From positions 1-43,996 of the forward strand of contig JAJPHF010000073.1 of assembly GCA_021325365.1 (NCBI GenBank): DNA of 43,996 nucleotides, in the 5' to 3' direction. The position numbers were made by a program, and so were the translations under genes. This DNA is from Pseudomonadota bacterium (lineage in GTDB: Bacteria > Chloroflexota > UBA6077 > JAJPHF01). The first letter of the stretch is position 1; the number at the start of each line of letters is the position of its first letter. Of the stretch, positions 24,646 to 32,894 are shown piece after piece. The notes beneath the pieces were generated by a model that searched no databases, was not told where the DNA came from, and was given only the letters and a program-made list of their open reading frames with translations.

Positions 24646-26886
24646 TCAGGCCAGGTCGGGGGACTCGAGCTCGCCGTCGGCGGCGACGGCGACCCAGGAG
24701 CGGCCGTCCTCGCCGGGCTCGACGATGCCGCGCTCGGCCAGGGTGTCCATCAGGCGCGCCGCGCGGGGGTAGCCAATGCCGAGGCGCCGCTGGAGGAGGG
24801 AGACCGAGACACGCGTGTGCTCGCGGGCGACCTCGGCCGCGCGCTCGACCAGGTCGCCGCCGCTGCCGTCGTCGCCGCTGCCCAGCGCCTCGATCGCCGC
24901 CATCTCCGCCGCGTCGTACTGGGCGCGGCCCTGCTCCTGCCAGAAGCCGACCAGCGCCTCGATCTCGCCGTCCGAGACGTAGGCGCCCTGCACCCGCGTC
25001 GGCTTCGCGGACTCGGCCGCCAGGTACAGCGCGTCGCCGCGGCCGAGCAGCTTCTCGGCGCCCACCGTGTCGAGGATTACCCGCGAGTCGACCTGCGAGG
25101 TGACGGCAAAGGCGATGCGCGTCGGGAAGTTGGCCTTGATCAGGCCGGTGACTACGTCTACCGACGGGCGCTGCGTGGCGACGATGAGGTGGATGCCCGT
25201 GGCGCGCGCCTTCTGGGCCAGGCGGGTCAGGCTCAGCTCCACGTCGTCGGGCGCGGTCATCATCAGGTCGGCCAGCTCGTCGATGACGACGACCAGGAAC
25301 GGCAGCGGCTTGAGGTCGGGTCGCTCGGGGCTGGCCGCCGCGCGGTTGTAGGTCTCGAGGTTGCGCACGCCGTGCTTCACGAACAGCGCGTAGCGCCGCT
25401 CCATCTCCTGCAGCGCCCACTTCAGCACGCCCACGACCTTGTCCATGTCCGTCACCACGGGCAGGCGGAGGTGGGGGATGCCCTCGAACGGCGCCAGCTC
25501 GACCATCTTCGGGTCGACCATCAGGAGCTGCAGCTCGTCGGGCGTGCACTGCATGAGCAGGCAGGCGATGATGCCGTTGATGCAGACGCTCTTGCCCGAG
25601 CCCGTCGCGCCGGCGATGAGCAGGTGGGGCATCCGCGCCAGGTCGCCCGTGACCGGGTGGCCGGCCACGTCGCGGCCGAGAGCCAGGCCGAGGCGCGACT
25701 TGAGCTTGTCGAACTCGGGCGAGGCCAGCACCTCGCGCAGGCTGACCACCGTCGAGCTCGAGTTGGGCACCTCGATGCCCACGACGCGCTTGCCCGGCAC
25801 CGGCGCCTCGACGCGCAGCGTGGTGGCGCCGAGACGGAGGGCCAGATCGTTCGTGCGCGCCGTGATCCGGCTGACCGTGACGCCCATGGCTGGCTCGATG
25901 CCGAACTGGGTCACGGTCGGGCCCTGGTTGATCTCGACCACGCGCGCGCTGACGTTGAAGCTCGCCAGCGTCTCCTCGATGATCCGCGCTCGCTGCTGGA
26001 AGTCGACCGGCGCCAGCGCGGGACTGGTCGGCAGCTCGAGCAGCGACAGGGGCGGCAGCCGCCAGGGCGACGGGGCGGGCGGCGTGGCCAGCGGGCCCGC
26101 CGGCGGGATGGCCGGCGCCGCGGGGACGGCGCGGGTCCGCGCCCGCGCACGCGGGGCCTCGCTCTCGGCCGGCGCGGCCTCCAGCGCTGGCACCTCGCGC
26201 TCGGCACGGCGGCGGCGAACGCGGGCGGCGAGGCGCTGGCGTAAACCGGGCTCGCGCGTCACGAGCGGCGCCCCGCGCAGGCGGCGCAAGCGGCGGGCGA
26301 CCTGGCGGCCGAGCCGACCCAGCGCGAAGGCCAGCCACTGCGCGGCGCGGCCGAGCTGCGCGGGCGGGATCTCCAGCGCCAGCACCACGCCGACGAGCAG
26401 CAGCAGCGCGAGCAGCACCGCGCTGCCGACAAGGCCCAGCGCATCGCCGCCGAGGCGAGCCAGGGCCAGGCCGACCTGGCCGCCGCCGCCGCCCGCCAAG
26501 GCGTCGGCGGCGGGGTCCGGACGGACGTAGCTGGTGAGGCCGGCGAGCGCGACCAGAGCCAGGGTCGCCGCCAGCGCGCCGGCGGCGCGGCGCCAGGGCA
26601 CGCCCGTATCCGGCCGCAGGTGGTGCGAGAGCAGGACGACGCCCACGGCGGTCAGCCAGAGGGCGAGCAGCGGAGCGGTCCAGCCCAAGAGCTGGCCCTG
26701 GAGCGTGTTGAGCGGGGTGGCGATGCTCCCGCCGGGAAAAACGAGCGCCAGGCCGAGCATGCCGCCGCCCCCGACCAGCAGCACGGCGACCAGGAACGGC
26801 CAGTGCCGCCGCGTCAGGCGGGCGACGAGCGGTGGCTTGGACGGCAGGCGGCCCTTCGGCTTCCGACCCCCCCGGCGGGGCGGCAT
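24646..26886 (-). CDS. ftsK: DNA translocase FtsK/SpoIIIE
   Basis: This 746-residue protein has four N-terminal membrane segments within residues 30-175 and an Arg/Pro/Ala-rich linker to about 280. The motor is preceded by FNVSARVVEINQGPTVTQFGIEPA. Walker A is GATGSGKS (about 426-433), and FLVVVIDELADLMM is Walker B. A C-terminal winged-helix gamma domain (about 670-740, VSLLQRRLGIGYPRAARLMDTLAERGIV) should read polar motifs on DNA. It pumps chromosomal DNA through the division septum. Its ATG directly abuts the RNase J stop (TAGATG), with GGAGGTG of the SD lying in the RNase J end, so the two are translationally coupled. Confidence 0.96.
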   Translation of the reverse strand: MPPRRGGRKPKGRLPSKPPLVARLTRRHWPFLVAVLLVGGGGMLGLALVFPGGSIATPLNTLQGQLLGWTAPLLALWLTAVGVVLLSHHLRPDTGVPWRRAAGALAATLALVALAGLTSYVRPDPAADALAGGGGGQVGLALARLGGDALGLVGSAVLLALLLLVGVVLALEIPPAQLGRAAQWLAFALGRLGRQVARRLRRLRGAPLVTREPGLRQRLAARVRRRRAEREVPALEAAPAESEAPRARARTRAVPAAPAIPPAGPLATPPAPSPWRLPPLSLLELPTSPALAPVDFQQRARIIEETLASFNVSARVVEINQGPTVTQFGIEPAMGVTVSRITARTNDLALRLGATTLRVEAPVPGKRVVGIEVPNSSSTVVSLREVLASPEFDKLKSRLGLALGRDVAGHPVTGDLARMPHLLIAGATGSGKSVCINGIIACLLMQCTPDELQLLMVDPKMVELAPFEGIPHLRLPVVTDMDKVVGVLKWALQEMERRYALFVKHGVRNLETYNRAAASPERPDLKPLPFLVVVIDELADLMMTAPDDVELSLTRLAQKARATGIHLIVATQRPSVDVVTGLIKANFPTRIAFAVTSQVDSRVILDTVGAEKLLGRGDALYLAAESAKPTRVQGAYVSDGEIEALVGFWQEQGRAQYDAAEMAAIEALGSGDDGSGGDLVERAAEVAREHTRVSVSLLQRRLGIGYPRAARLMDTLAERGIVEPGEDGRSWVAVAADGELESPDLA

Positions 26887-28545
26887 CTACACCTCCATGA
26901 CTAGCGGCATGATCATCGGCCGCCGGCCGGTCAGCTCGTACAGATAGGGGCCCAGGGCATCCTTGATCTTGCGGTCGAGGAAGGTCCAGTCGCTGAGCCC
27001 GCGCGCGCTGGCCTCGCAGACCATCCGCACGCGCTCGCGCGCGCCCTCGAGCAGGTCGTCCGCCTCACGCACGTCGATGAAGCCGCGGGTCACGATGTCC
27101 GGGCCGGCCACGACCTGGCCGGTGTCGGTCTCCACCGCGGCGACGACGACGAAGATCCCGTCGCGCGAGAGCAGCCGCCGGTCGCGCAGGATAACGTGGT
27201 CGACCTCGCCGACCGAGATGCCGTCGACGAACACCGAGCCCGAGGGCACCGTCTCGACGATCTGGCCGCCGCCCTCGTCGTCCAGCTCGATCACCGTGCC
27301 GATGTCGGGGATCAGGATGTTCTCGCGGGGGATGCCGCTCTCCTGGGCGATGCGCGCGTAGAGCGCCATGTGGCGGTAGTCGCCGTGCAGCGGCACCACG
27401 TACTTCGGCCGCGTCAGGTTGATCATCAGCTTCAGCTCGTCGGTGCTGGCGTGGCCCGAGACGTGGACGGTCTCCTGGCGACCGTAGATGACCGTCGCGC
27501 CCTGCTTGAACAGCTTGTTGATCGTGCGCGAGACGGCCTCCTCGTTGCCCGGCACCGGCGAGGCCGAGAAGATCACCGTGTCGCCGGCCTCGAGCTGGAG
27601 CTGGCGGTGGTCCCCGTTGGCGATCCGCGACAGCACCGAGTTGGGCTCGCCCTGCGAGCCGGTGGTCACGAACAGAGCGCGGTGGAAGGGGAGGCTGTTC
27701 ACCTCATCGATCGAGCGCAGGCTGCCGTCGGGCACGTTGAAGTAGCCCAGCTCGGTCGCCACGGAGGTGTTGTTCTCCATGCTGCGCCCGACCACGGCGG
27801 CCGTGCGGCCGTGACGGTGGCCGCGGCTGATCGCCTGCTGCACGCGCGAGATGTTCGAGGCGAAGGTGGTGATGATCACCCGCCCCTGTGCCTGCTCGAG
27901 AACATGGTCGAAGGCGTCACCCACGACCTTCTCGGAGGGCGTCCAGCCCTGCGACTCGACGCGCACGCAGTCGGAGAGCAGCGCCAGGATGCCGTCGTGG
28001 CCGAGCTCGGCCAGCTTGCCGGTGTCGGTCGGACGGCCGTCCACCGGCGTTGGGTCGAACTTGTAGTCGCCGGTGTGGAGGATCGTGCCGAGCGGCGTGT
28101 GGATCGCGACAGCCACGCCGTCCGGAATGCTGTGCGTGACCGGTACGTACTCGAAGCCCAGAGGGCCCAGGTGGGTGACCGTGCCCGGCTCGACGACGTT
28201 CATCTCGGTCTTATTGTGCAGGCGGTGCTCGCGCAGCTTGGCCCGCACCAGCCCCATCGTCAGCGGGGTGCCGTAGAGCGGCACGTTCAGGAGGGGCAAA
28301 ACGTAGGGCAGCGCGCCGATGTGGTCTTCGTGCCCGTGCGTGAGCACGATCGCCGCCACGTTGTCCTTGCGCTCGATCAGGTAGCGGATGTCGGGGAGGA
28401 CGAGGTCGATACCCACCATCTCGTCCTCGGGAAACATCAGGCCGCAGTCGATCACGACGATCGTATCGTCGTACTCGATCACGGTCATGTTCTTCCCGAC
28501 CGACCCCACCCCGCCCAGGGGAATTACTCGAACGTTCTTAGCCAC
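26887..28545 (-). CDS. rnj: Ribonuclease J
   Basis: Starting at GTG 28545 (GAGGAAAG upstream), the product is 552 residues, the usual RNase J size: VAKNVRVIPLGGVGSVGKNMTVIEYDD, then the metallo-beta-lactamase signature LTHGHEDHIGALPYVL, HSIPDGVAVAI, LHTGDYKFDPTP, the beta-CASP block with VIITTFASNISRVQQ, VHVSGHASTDELKLMI and PKYVVPLHGDYRHM, and the C-terminal dimerisation domain. It has 5' exonuclease and endonuclease activity in mRNA decay and rRNA maturation. The frame is open upstream to 28626, but the conserved start is at the GTG. It is the first gene of the pair with ftsK. Confidence 0.96.
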   Translation of the reverse strand: MAKNVRVIPLGGVGSVGKNMTVIEYDDTIVVIDCGLMFPEDEMVGIDLVLPDIRYLIERKDNVAAIVLTHGHEDHIGALPYVLPLLNVPLYGTPLTMGLVRAKLREHRLHNKTEMNVVEPGTVTHLGPLGFEYVPVTHSIPDGVAVAIHTPLGTILHTGDYKFDPTPVDGRPTDTGKLAELGHDGILALLSDCVRVESQGWTPSEKVVGDAFDHVLEQAQGRVIITTFASNISRVQQAISRGHRHGRTAAVVGRSMENNTSVATELGYFNVPDGSLRSIDEVNSLPFHRALFVTTGSQGEPNSVLSRIANGDHRQLQLEAGDTVIFSASPVPGNEEAVSRTINKLFKQGATVIYGRQETVHVSGHASTDELKLMINLTRPKYVVPLHGDYRHMALYARIAQESGIPRENILIPDIGTVIELDDEGGGQIVETVPSGSVFVDGISVGEVDHVILRDRRLLSRDGIFVVVAAVETDTGQVVAGPDIVTRGFIDVREADDLLEGARERVRMVCEASARGLSDWTFLDRKIKDALGPYLYELTGRRPMIMPLVMEV

Positions 28546-28633
28546 AATCTTTCCTCGATGCTCAGCAGCAGCGTGCTGTGGAAGTCCGCGACAGGGCACA
28601 CTGAAGGCAGCAGTGCCCGCGCTCATTGGTTAA

Positions 28634-28639
28634 ATTGTA
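28634..28639 (-). promoter_or_regulatory. Possible -10 element for the RNase J-ftsK pair
   Basis: The 194-bp gap upstream of RNase J holds TACAAT (reverse strand) in an unusually AT-rich spot about 90 bp before the start. No good -35 hexamer is visible at the right distance, so the call is tentative. Confidence 0.3.
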
Positions 28640-28739
28640 GGCGATACGCGGACCAGACACAGCAGATCGCGACAGGCCGGCCGAGCGGCGGGCCAGAATG
28701 GGCCGGCCGACGGCTTGTGCGCGGCGCCCGCTGGCGGAC

Positions 28740-29381
28740 TCAGAACAGGCTGAGCTGCTCCGGCGCGGGCGCGGCGGCCGCTTCGGCGGCGCTCGCCGCG
28801 GGCGGGCCAGCCGCGGCTCTAGCCGCCTCGGCCTCGGCCTGGGCCAGCACCTGCGGGATGCGGCGGAAGTCCTCGGCGAAGACGTCCTTCAGGCGCGGGT
28901 CGCGCAGCGCCGCCGCCGGATGGTACAGCGCGTAGCAGGTGATGCCGTCGTGACGCACCGTCCGGCCGTGCAGCGCCCGCATGCTTCCGGGCGGGAAGAA
29001 CCGGGCCATCGAGAAGCGGCCGAGCGTGCAGATCACCCGCGGCCGCAGCAGGGCGATCTGGCGGTCCAGGTACTCGCCGCAGGCCGTGATCTCGTCCGGC
29101 AGAGGGTCGCGGTTGTTCGGCGGCCGGCACTTGAGGATGTTGGTGATGTACACGTCGGCGCGGCTGAGGCCGATCGAGCGCAACATCTCCTCGAGCAAGT
29201 GCCCGGCGGCGCCGACGAACGGCCGCGCCTGCTGGTCCTCGTGGTAGCCCGGCGCCTCGCCGATGAACATGATCTTGGCGTCGGGCGGCCCCTCGCCGGG
29301 CACGGCGCGGGTGCGGGCACGACCCAGGATGCACTTCTGGCAGGCGCTGACCTCGCGGGCGAGCGCGACAAGCTCTTCCAA
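28740..29381 (-). CDS. Uracil-DNA glycosylase family 4 (Fe-S type) with terminal clamp-binding motif
   Basis: From TTG 29381 (GGAGG eight bases upstream) the product is about 213 residues. Family 4 signatures are the early CQKC cysteine pair, FIGEAPGYHEDQQARPFVGAAGHLLEEML, ILKCRPPNNRDPLPDEITAC and YHPAAALRDP. The 4Fe-4S enzyme removes uracil from DNA in base excision repair. The C-terminus has an Ala-rich, flexible stretch and ends with QLSLF, the consensus pentapeptide for binding the beta sliding clamp. The frame is open upstream to 29537, but that part is unlike the family and overlaps the next gene. Confidence 0.93.
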   Translation of the reverse strand: MEELVALAREVSACQKCILGRARTRAVPGEGPPDAKIMFIGEAPGYHEDQQARPFVGAAGHLLEEMLRSIGLSRADVYITNILKCRPPNNRDPLPDEITACGEYLDRQIALLRPRVICTLGRFSMARFFPPGSMRALHGRTVRHDGITCYALYHPAAALRDPRLKDVFAEDFRRIPQVLAQAEAEAARAAAGPPAASAAEAAAAPAPEQLSLF

Positions 29382-29430
29382 TGGGCGATCCTCCCCGTGG
29401 CGCGAGGATAGCACCGCCGTCCGAGCGGCA

Positions 29431-30486
29431 TCAACGCCCGGGCGTCTCAATCGCATCGCGGCCGGGCAAGCCCGCCAGCGCCCCCTCCAGGCGCAGGCGC
29501 GCCGGCCGCCGCTCGATGGCCGCCGGGTTCTCCACACTGCTGTAGTCGCCGGCCAGGTACTTGCGGATCTGGTAGTTGCTGTCGTCGGCGAAGGTCTTGT
29601 AGGTCAGGTCGGTCGGCCAGCCGAGGTGGGCGGTCAGCACGACGTTGTCCAGCCGCGTGAACGGGTGCGTCGCGGGCAGCGGCTCCTCGACGAACACGTC
29701 GAGCGCCGCTCCGGCAATGGCGCCCTCGGCCAGCAGGCGCGCCAGCGCCGCCTCGTCGACGATCGCGCCGCGCGAGGTGTTCACCAGGTAGGCGGTCGGC
29801 CGCAGCCGGCGCAGGCGCGCCTCGTCGAGCAGGCCGCGCGTCCGCGCCGACAGCGCCAGGTGTACCGAGACGACGTCCGACTCGGCGAGCAGCGCGTCCA
29901 GGTCGCGGTACTCGGCGCCCGCGGCCGCCGCGCGCTCGGGCGTCAGGCTGGCGCTCCAGGCCAGCACGGGCATGCCGAAGGCGCCGGCCAGGCGGGCGAC
30001 CTGGCTGCCGACGCGGCCCAGGCCCAGCAGGCCGAGCGTCTTGCCGTGCAGGGTGTGGCCCAGCGTGAGCGGCCAGTCGCCGGCGCGGATGGCACGATCG
30101 CTCTGGGGAATGCGGCGCATGATCGCCATCATCAGCCCAAAGGTAAGCTCGGCCGTCGAGAGGCCGGTCGTGGCCGGATCGGTGCTGTAAGCGTAGACCA
30201 GGGCGAGGCCGGCGGCGGTGGCGGCGTCCAGGTCGACGTGGTAGGCGTGGCCGCCCGTGTTGCAGAGCAGCTCGAAGCGCGGCAGGGCGGCGATCAGGTC
30301 GGCCGGGAAGGGGGTGCGCTCGCGGTTGGCGATGACGATCGGCACGTCGCGCAGGCGCTCCAGCAGCTCGGCGCGCGAGGCGGCCGGCTCAGTGTAGACG
30401 GTAACGTCGGCGATCTCGCGCAGACGGGCGATGCCCTCGCTGGCCTCGTAGGTGTGGTGGAAGTCGTCCAGCACGACGATCCGCAT
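29431..30486 (-). CDS. D-isomer-specific 2-hydroxyacid dehydrogenase
   Basis: The product is 351 residues from ATG 30486 (AAGGA upstream). The NAD-binding G-x-G-x-x-G is in GKTLGLLGLGRVGSQVARLAGAFGM. The catalytic set is the arginine in LVNTSRGAIVDEAAL, the glutamate in LDVFVEEPLP and the histidine in LTAHLGWPTD. These enzymes reduce 2-oxoacids or oxidise D-2-hydroxyacids; phosphoglycerate dehydrogenase, hydroxypyruvate reductase and related members cannot be separated here. No ACT domain is present, arguing against a regulated SerA. It is divergent from the RidA gene and is followed after 49 bp by the uracil glycosylase gene. Confidence 0.93.
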   Translation of the reverse strand: MRIVVLDDFHHTYEASEGIARLREIADVTVYTEPAASRAELLERLRDVPIVIANRERTPFPADLIAALPRFELLCNTGGHAYHVDLDAATAAGLALVYAYSTDPATTGLSTAELTFGLMMAIMRRIPQSDRAIRAGDWPLTLGHTLHGKTLGLLGLGRVGSQVARLAGAFGMPVLAWSASLTPERAAAAGAEYRDLDALLAESDVVSVHLALSARTRGLLDEARLRRLRPTAYLVNTSRGAIVDEAALARLLAEGAIAGAALDVFVEEPLPATHPFTRLDNVVLTAHLGWPTDLTYKTFADDSNYQIRKYLAGDYSSVENPAAIERRPARLRLEGALAGLPGRDAIETPGR

Positions 30487-30596
30487 AGCTCGTTCCTTCA
30501 TCCTTTCGCTCTCGCCGCGGGGCGCTCCCGGAGCGCCGCCGGCCCAGCATAGTTGTACTCGCCCGTGCGCCTCCATCACGACTCCGTGGCATCCCG

Positions 30597-30625
30597 TTGC
30601 CCGGGCGGCCGCCCGCGCCTATAGT
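30597..30625 (+). promoter_or_regulatory. Sigma-70-type promoter for the RidA gene
   Basis: TTGCCC (30597-30602), a 17-base spacer and TATAGT (30620-30625) precede the RidA start at 30678 by about 50 bp, in the right orientation. Confidence 0.5.
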
Positions 30626-30677
30626 GGCGCCACGCGGCGGCGCCGTGCCGACCGCGCGTGCAGAAAGGAGGGCTACC

Positions 30678-31181
30678 ATGCTCCGGTCGTGGCAGGAGAA
30701 CATCGCCCGCCGGCGGCTGCTGCTCGGCGGCGCCATCAGCGGCCTGGGCGCGCTGGTCGCCGGCACGCCCGCGGCGGCGCAGCAGCCCCCGCCCCCGCCG
30801 CCGGGGATCCAGATCCTCGACTACGATCCGCCGCGCCGCTTCTCCCGCGGGGCGCGTGTCGGCAACATCGTCTACCTCGCCGGCGAGGACGGCAAGGTCT
30901 GGACGAGCGGCAACGAGTGGTACATGGTCCCCGGCGGCATCGGGCCGCAGACCGAGCGCGCCTTCGAGAACATCCGCGAGAGCCTGCAGGCCTTCGGCAC
31001 CGACCTGGACCACATCTTCAAGATGACCAGCTACTTCATCAGTTACAACGACCGCGCCGTGTTCAGCGAGGTCCGGCGGCGCTACCTGTCGCGCCCGGTG
31101 CCGGGCACCGCGATCCAGGTCTCCAGCCTCTCCGACCTGGAGAGCGTGGTCGAGATCGACGTGATGGCGCTGGTTCCCTGA
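30678..31181 (+). CDS. Exported RidA/YjgF-family protein
   Basis: The product is 167 residues. ATG 30678 follows AAAGGAGGG. The N-terminus ARRRLLLGGAISGLGALVAGTPAAAQQ is a signal peptide of Tat-like design (RRR followed by a hydrophobic stretch and an A-x-A site). The mature part is a RidA domain: VGNIVYLAGEDGKVW, IGPQTERAFENIRESLQAFGTDLDHIFKMTSYFIS, then VPGTAIQVSSLSDLESVVEIDVMAL. Cytoplasmic RidA proteins hydrolyse reactive enamines and imines. The usual arginine of active RidA (in the R-T-A-V-x-V block) is replaced: the region reads RPVPGTAIQV. So imine hydrolysis is unsure. The exported location is unusual. Confidence 0.87.
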   Translation: MLRSWQENIARRRLLLGGAISGLGALVAGTPAAAQQPPPPPPGIQILDYDPPRRFSRGARVGNIVYLAGEDGKVWTSGNEWYMVPGGIGPQTERAFENIRESLQAFGTDLDHIFKMTSYFISYNDRAVFSEVRRRYLSRPVPGTAIQVSSLSDLESVVEIDVMALVP

Positions 31182-31191
31182 ACGACGATCG

Positions 31192-31223
31192 GCGGTGTGC
31201 TGGCCGTGGCCAGCACACCGCCA
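31192..31223 (+). terminator. Perfect 15-bp hairpin after the RidA gene
   Basis: GGCGGTGTGCTGGCC (31192-31206) pairs perfectly with GGCCAGCACACCGCC (31209-31223) across a 2-base turn, 10 bp after the RidA stop. No T-run follows, so termination may be Rho-independent only in part. It separates the RidA gene from the selenoprotein gene. Confidence 0.7.
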
Positions 31224-31246
31224 TTCCTCCCTGGCGATCCCTCGGT

Positions 31247-31252
31247 ATACTG
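31247..31252 (+). promoter_or_regulatory. -10 element placed for a leaderless selenoprotein mRNA
   Basis: TATACT ends eight bases before the ATG at 31260, so transcription would begin at or within a base or two of the start codon. No Shine-Dalgarno sequence stands before this ATG, which agrees with a leaderless transcript. No clear -35 hexamer is seen. Confidence 0.45.
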
Positions 31253-31259
31253 AAAGCAA

Positions 31260-32807
31260 ATGAACGTCCTGTTGCTCTCCACCTACGAGCTGGGGCACCA
31301 GCCGCTGGCCGTGGCACGACCGGCGGCTCACCTGGCCGCGGCCGGCCACCGCGTGCGCTGCCAGGACCTCGCCGTCGAGCGCTTGGACGAGGCGCTGGTG
31401 CGCGAGGCAGCGCTGGTCGGCCTCTCCGTGCCGATGCACACCGCCACGCGGCTAGCGGTACGCCTGGCGGAGCGGGTGCGGGCCCTCAATCCGGCCTGCC
31501 ACATCTGTTTCTACGGCCTCTACGCGTCGCTGCACGCCGACGTGCTGCTCGGGCGGCTCGCGGACAGCGTCGTGGGCGGCGAGTTCGAGGCGCCGCTCGT
31601 ACAGCTCGCCGACGGCCTGAGCGGCCGGGAGGCCCTGCCGATCAACGGCGTGCTCACGCTCGACCACCCGGGCGGGGTGTTCCTCGGTCGGCAGGCGTTC
31701 GCGGTCCCGCGGCGCGACCTGCTGCCGCCGCTCGACCGCTACGCGCGGGTCGACACCGGCAGCAAGCAGAAGCTGGTCGGCTACGTCGAGGCGAGTCGCG
31801 GCTGCGCGCACCAGTGCCTGCACTGCCCGATCACGCCCGTGTACGGCGGCCGGCTGCGGATCGTGCCGGCCGAGGTCGTCCTCGCCGATATCCGCCAGCT
31901 CGTGGCGATGGGTGCCCAGCACATCACCTTCGGCGACCCGGACTTCTTCAACGGCATCCGCCACTCGCTGCGCCTGGTCGAGGCGATGCACGCCGAGTTT
32001 CCGGCGCTGACCTTCGATGCCACGATCAAGATCGAGCACCTCCTGGAGCACCGCCAGCACCTCCCGGCGCTCGCGGCGGCCGGCTGCCTGTTCGTCGTGT
32101 CGGCGGTCGAGGCGGTCCAGGATCACATCCTGGCCAACTTCCAGAAGGGCCACACTGCCGCCGACGTCGAGGTCGCGCTGGGCCTCGCCGCGGCGGCGGG
32201 GATCGCGCTGCGGCCGACCTTCGTGCCCTTCACGCCCTGGACCTCGCTCCAGGATTACCGTGAGCTGCTCGCGTTCGTCGAGCGGCACGGCCTGATTCGC
32301 CACGTCGACCCGATCCAGTTTGCGATCCGCCTGCTGGTGCCGCGAGGCTCCAGCCTCGTCGGCACGCCGGCGATGGCGCCCTACCTCGGGCCGTTCGACG
32401 AGGCCACCTTCTCCTACCGCTGGGCGCACCCCGACCCGCGTCTGGATCGCCTGCAAGAGGCGGCGAGCGCCGTGGTCGAGCAGGCGGCAGGACGCAACGA
32501 GGACGCCGTGGTCACCTTCGCCCGCCTGCGCGCGCTGGTCGAGGCCGCCGTGGCCGGGGAGGCGCTGGCGACGCCGGCCCGATCGAACGGGCCGCTCGCC
32601 GCCGCGGTCGCCGCGCCGCTCGGCTCGACGGCCTGCCTCTCCGCCGAGCTGGGCGATGCCGCCGTCGCCGCCGCTCTGGCGCGTGCCGCCGTGCTGCCGC
32701 CGGTGCCCCGCCTCACCGAAGCCTGGTTCTGCTGAGCGGAGCCAACCGCGGACCAGTTCGGTCCGCTGATGAGCAGCGAGAACCCCCGTCTGGGCGCCAG
32801 CATCTGA
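31260..32807 (+). CDS. CUAEP-tail radical SAM selenoprotein (TGA at 32733 read as selenocysteine)
   Basis: Residues 1-130 resemble a B12-binding-type Rossmann domain (MNVLLLSTYELGHQPLAVARP, LVGLSVPMHTATRLA). The radical SAM core follows, with C182, C186 and C189 in ASRGCAHQCLHCPITP, then FGDPDFFNG and a TIM-barrel part, and a 100-residue helical C-terminal region. Residue 491 is Cys, followed by in-frame TGA, then codons for Ala-Glu-Pro: C-U-A-E-P. I recall an annotated family, the CUAEP/CCAEP-tail radical SAM (seleno)proteins, defined by this tail. A SECIS-like hairpin lies at 32748-32766. With Sec at 492 the protein has 515 residues, ending GASI before TGA 32805-32807. The substrate is unknown, and selenium insertion genes lie outside the window. 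If the TGA were a true stop, the gene would end at 32735. Confidence 0.87.
32748..32766 (+). promoter_or_regulatory. Bacterial SECIS hairpin downstream of the selenocysteine TGA
   Basis: GCGGACC (32748-32754) and GGTCCGC (32760-32766) form a perfect 7-bp stem with apical loop AGTTC. There are 19 bases between the TGA (32733-32735) and the loop, and a G is among the first two loop bases. Both fit the published bacterial SECIS rules as I know them (loop 16-37 bases from the TGA, stem of 4-16 bp, G in the first two loop positions). The hairpin lies inside the extended reading frame, as bacterial SECIS elements must. Confidence 0.8.
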
Positions 32808-32894
32808 AGGACCAGGCAGGAGCGCCGGCGCAGCGAACGCGGCGCTGCGCTATCCTGCAGGCCCCCGGGAGCCGGACCGTGGGCGGCACCGGGC

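Noticed and set aside
24227..26338. 703-residue reading frame on the minus strand over ftsK
   Set aside because: It is a shadow of ftsK in another frame. Only its last part (from 24544) is real, being the Uma2 N-terminal half.
32748..32766. Hairpin after the apparent radical SAM stop as a transcription terminator
   Set aside because: There is no T-run, and it lies at SECIS distance from the TGA inside a frame that continues the CUAEP tail, so SECIS is the better explanation.
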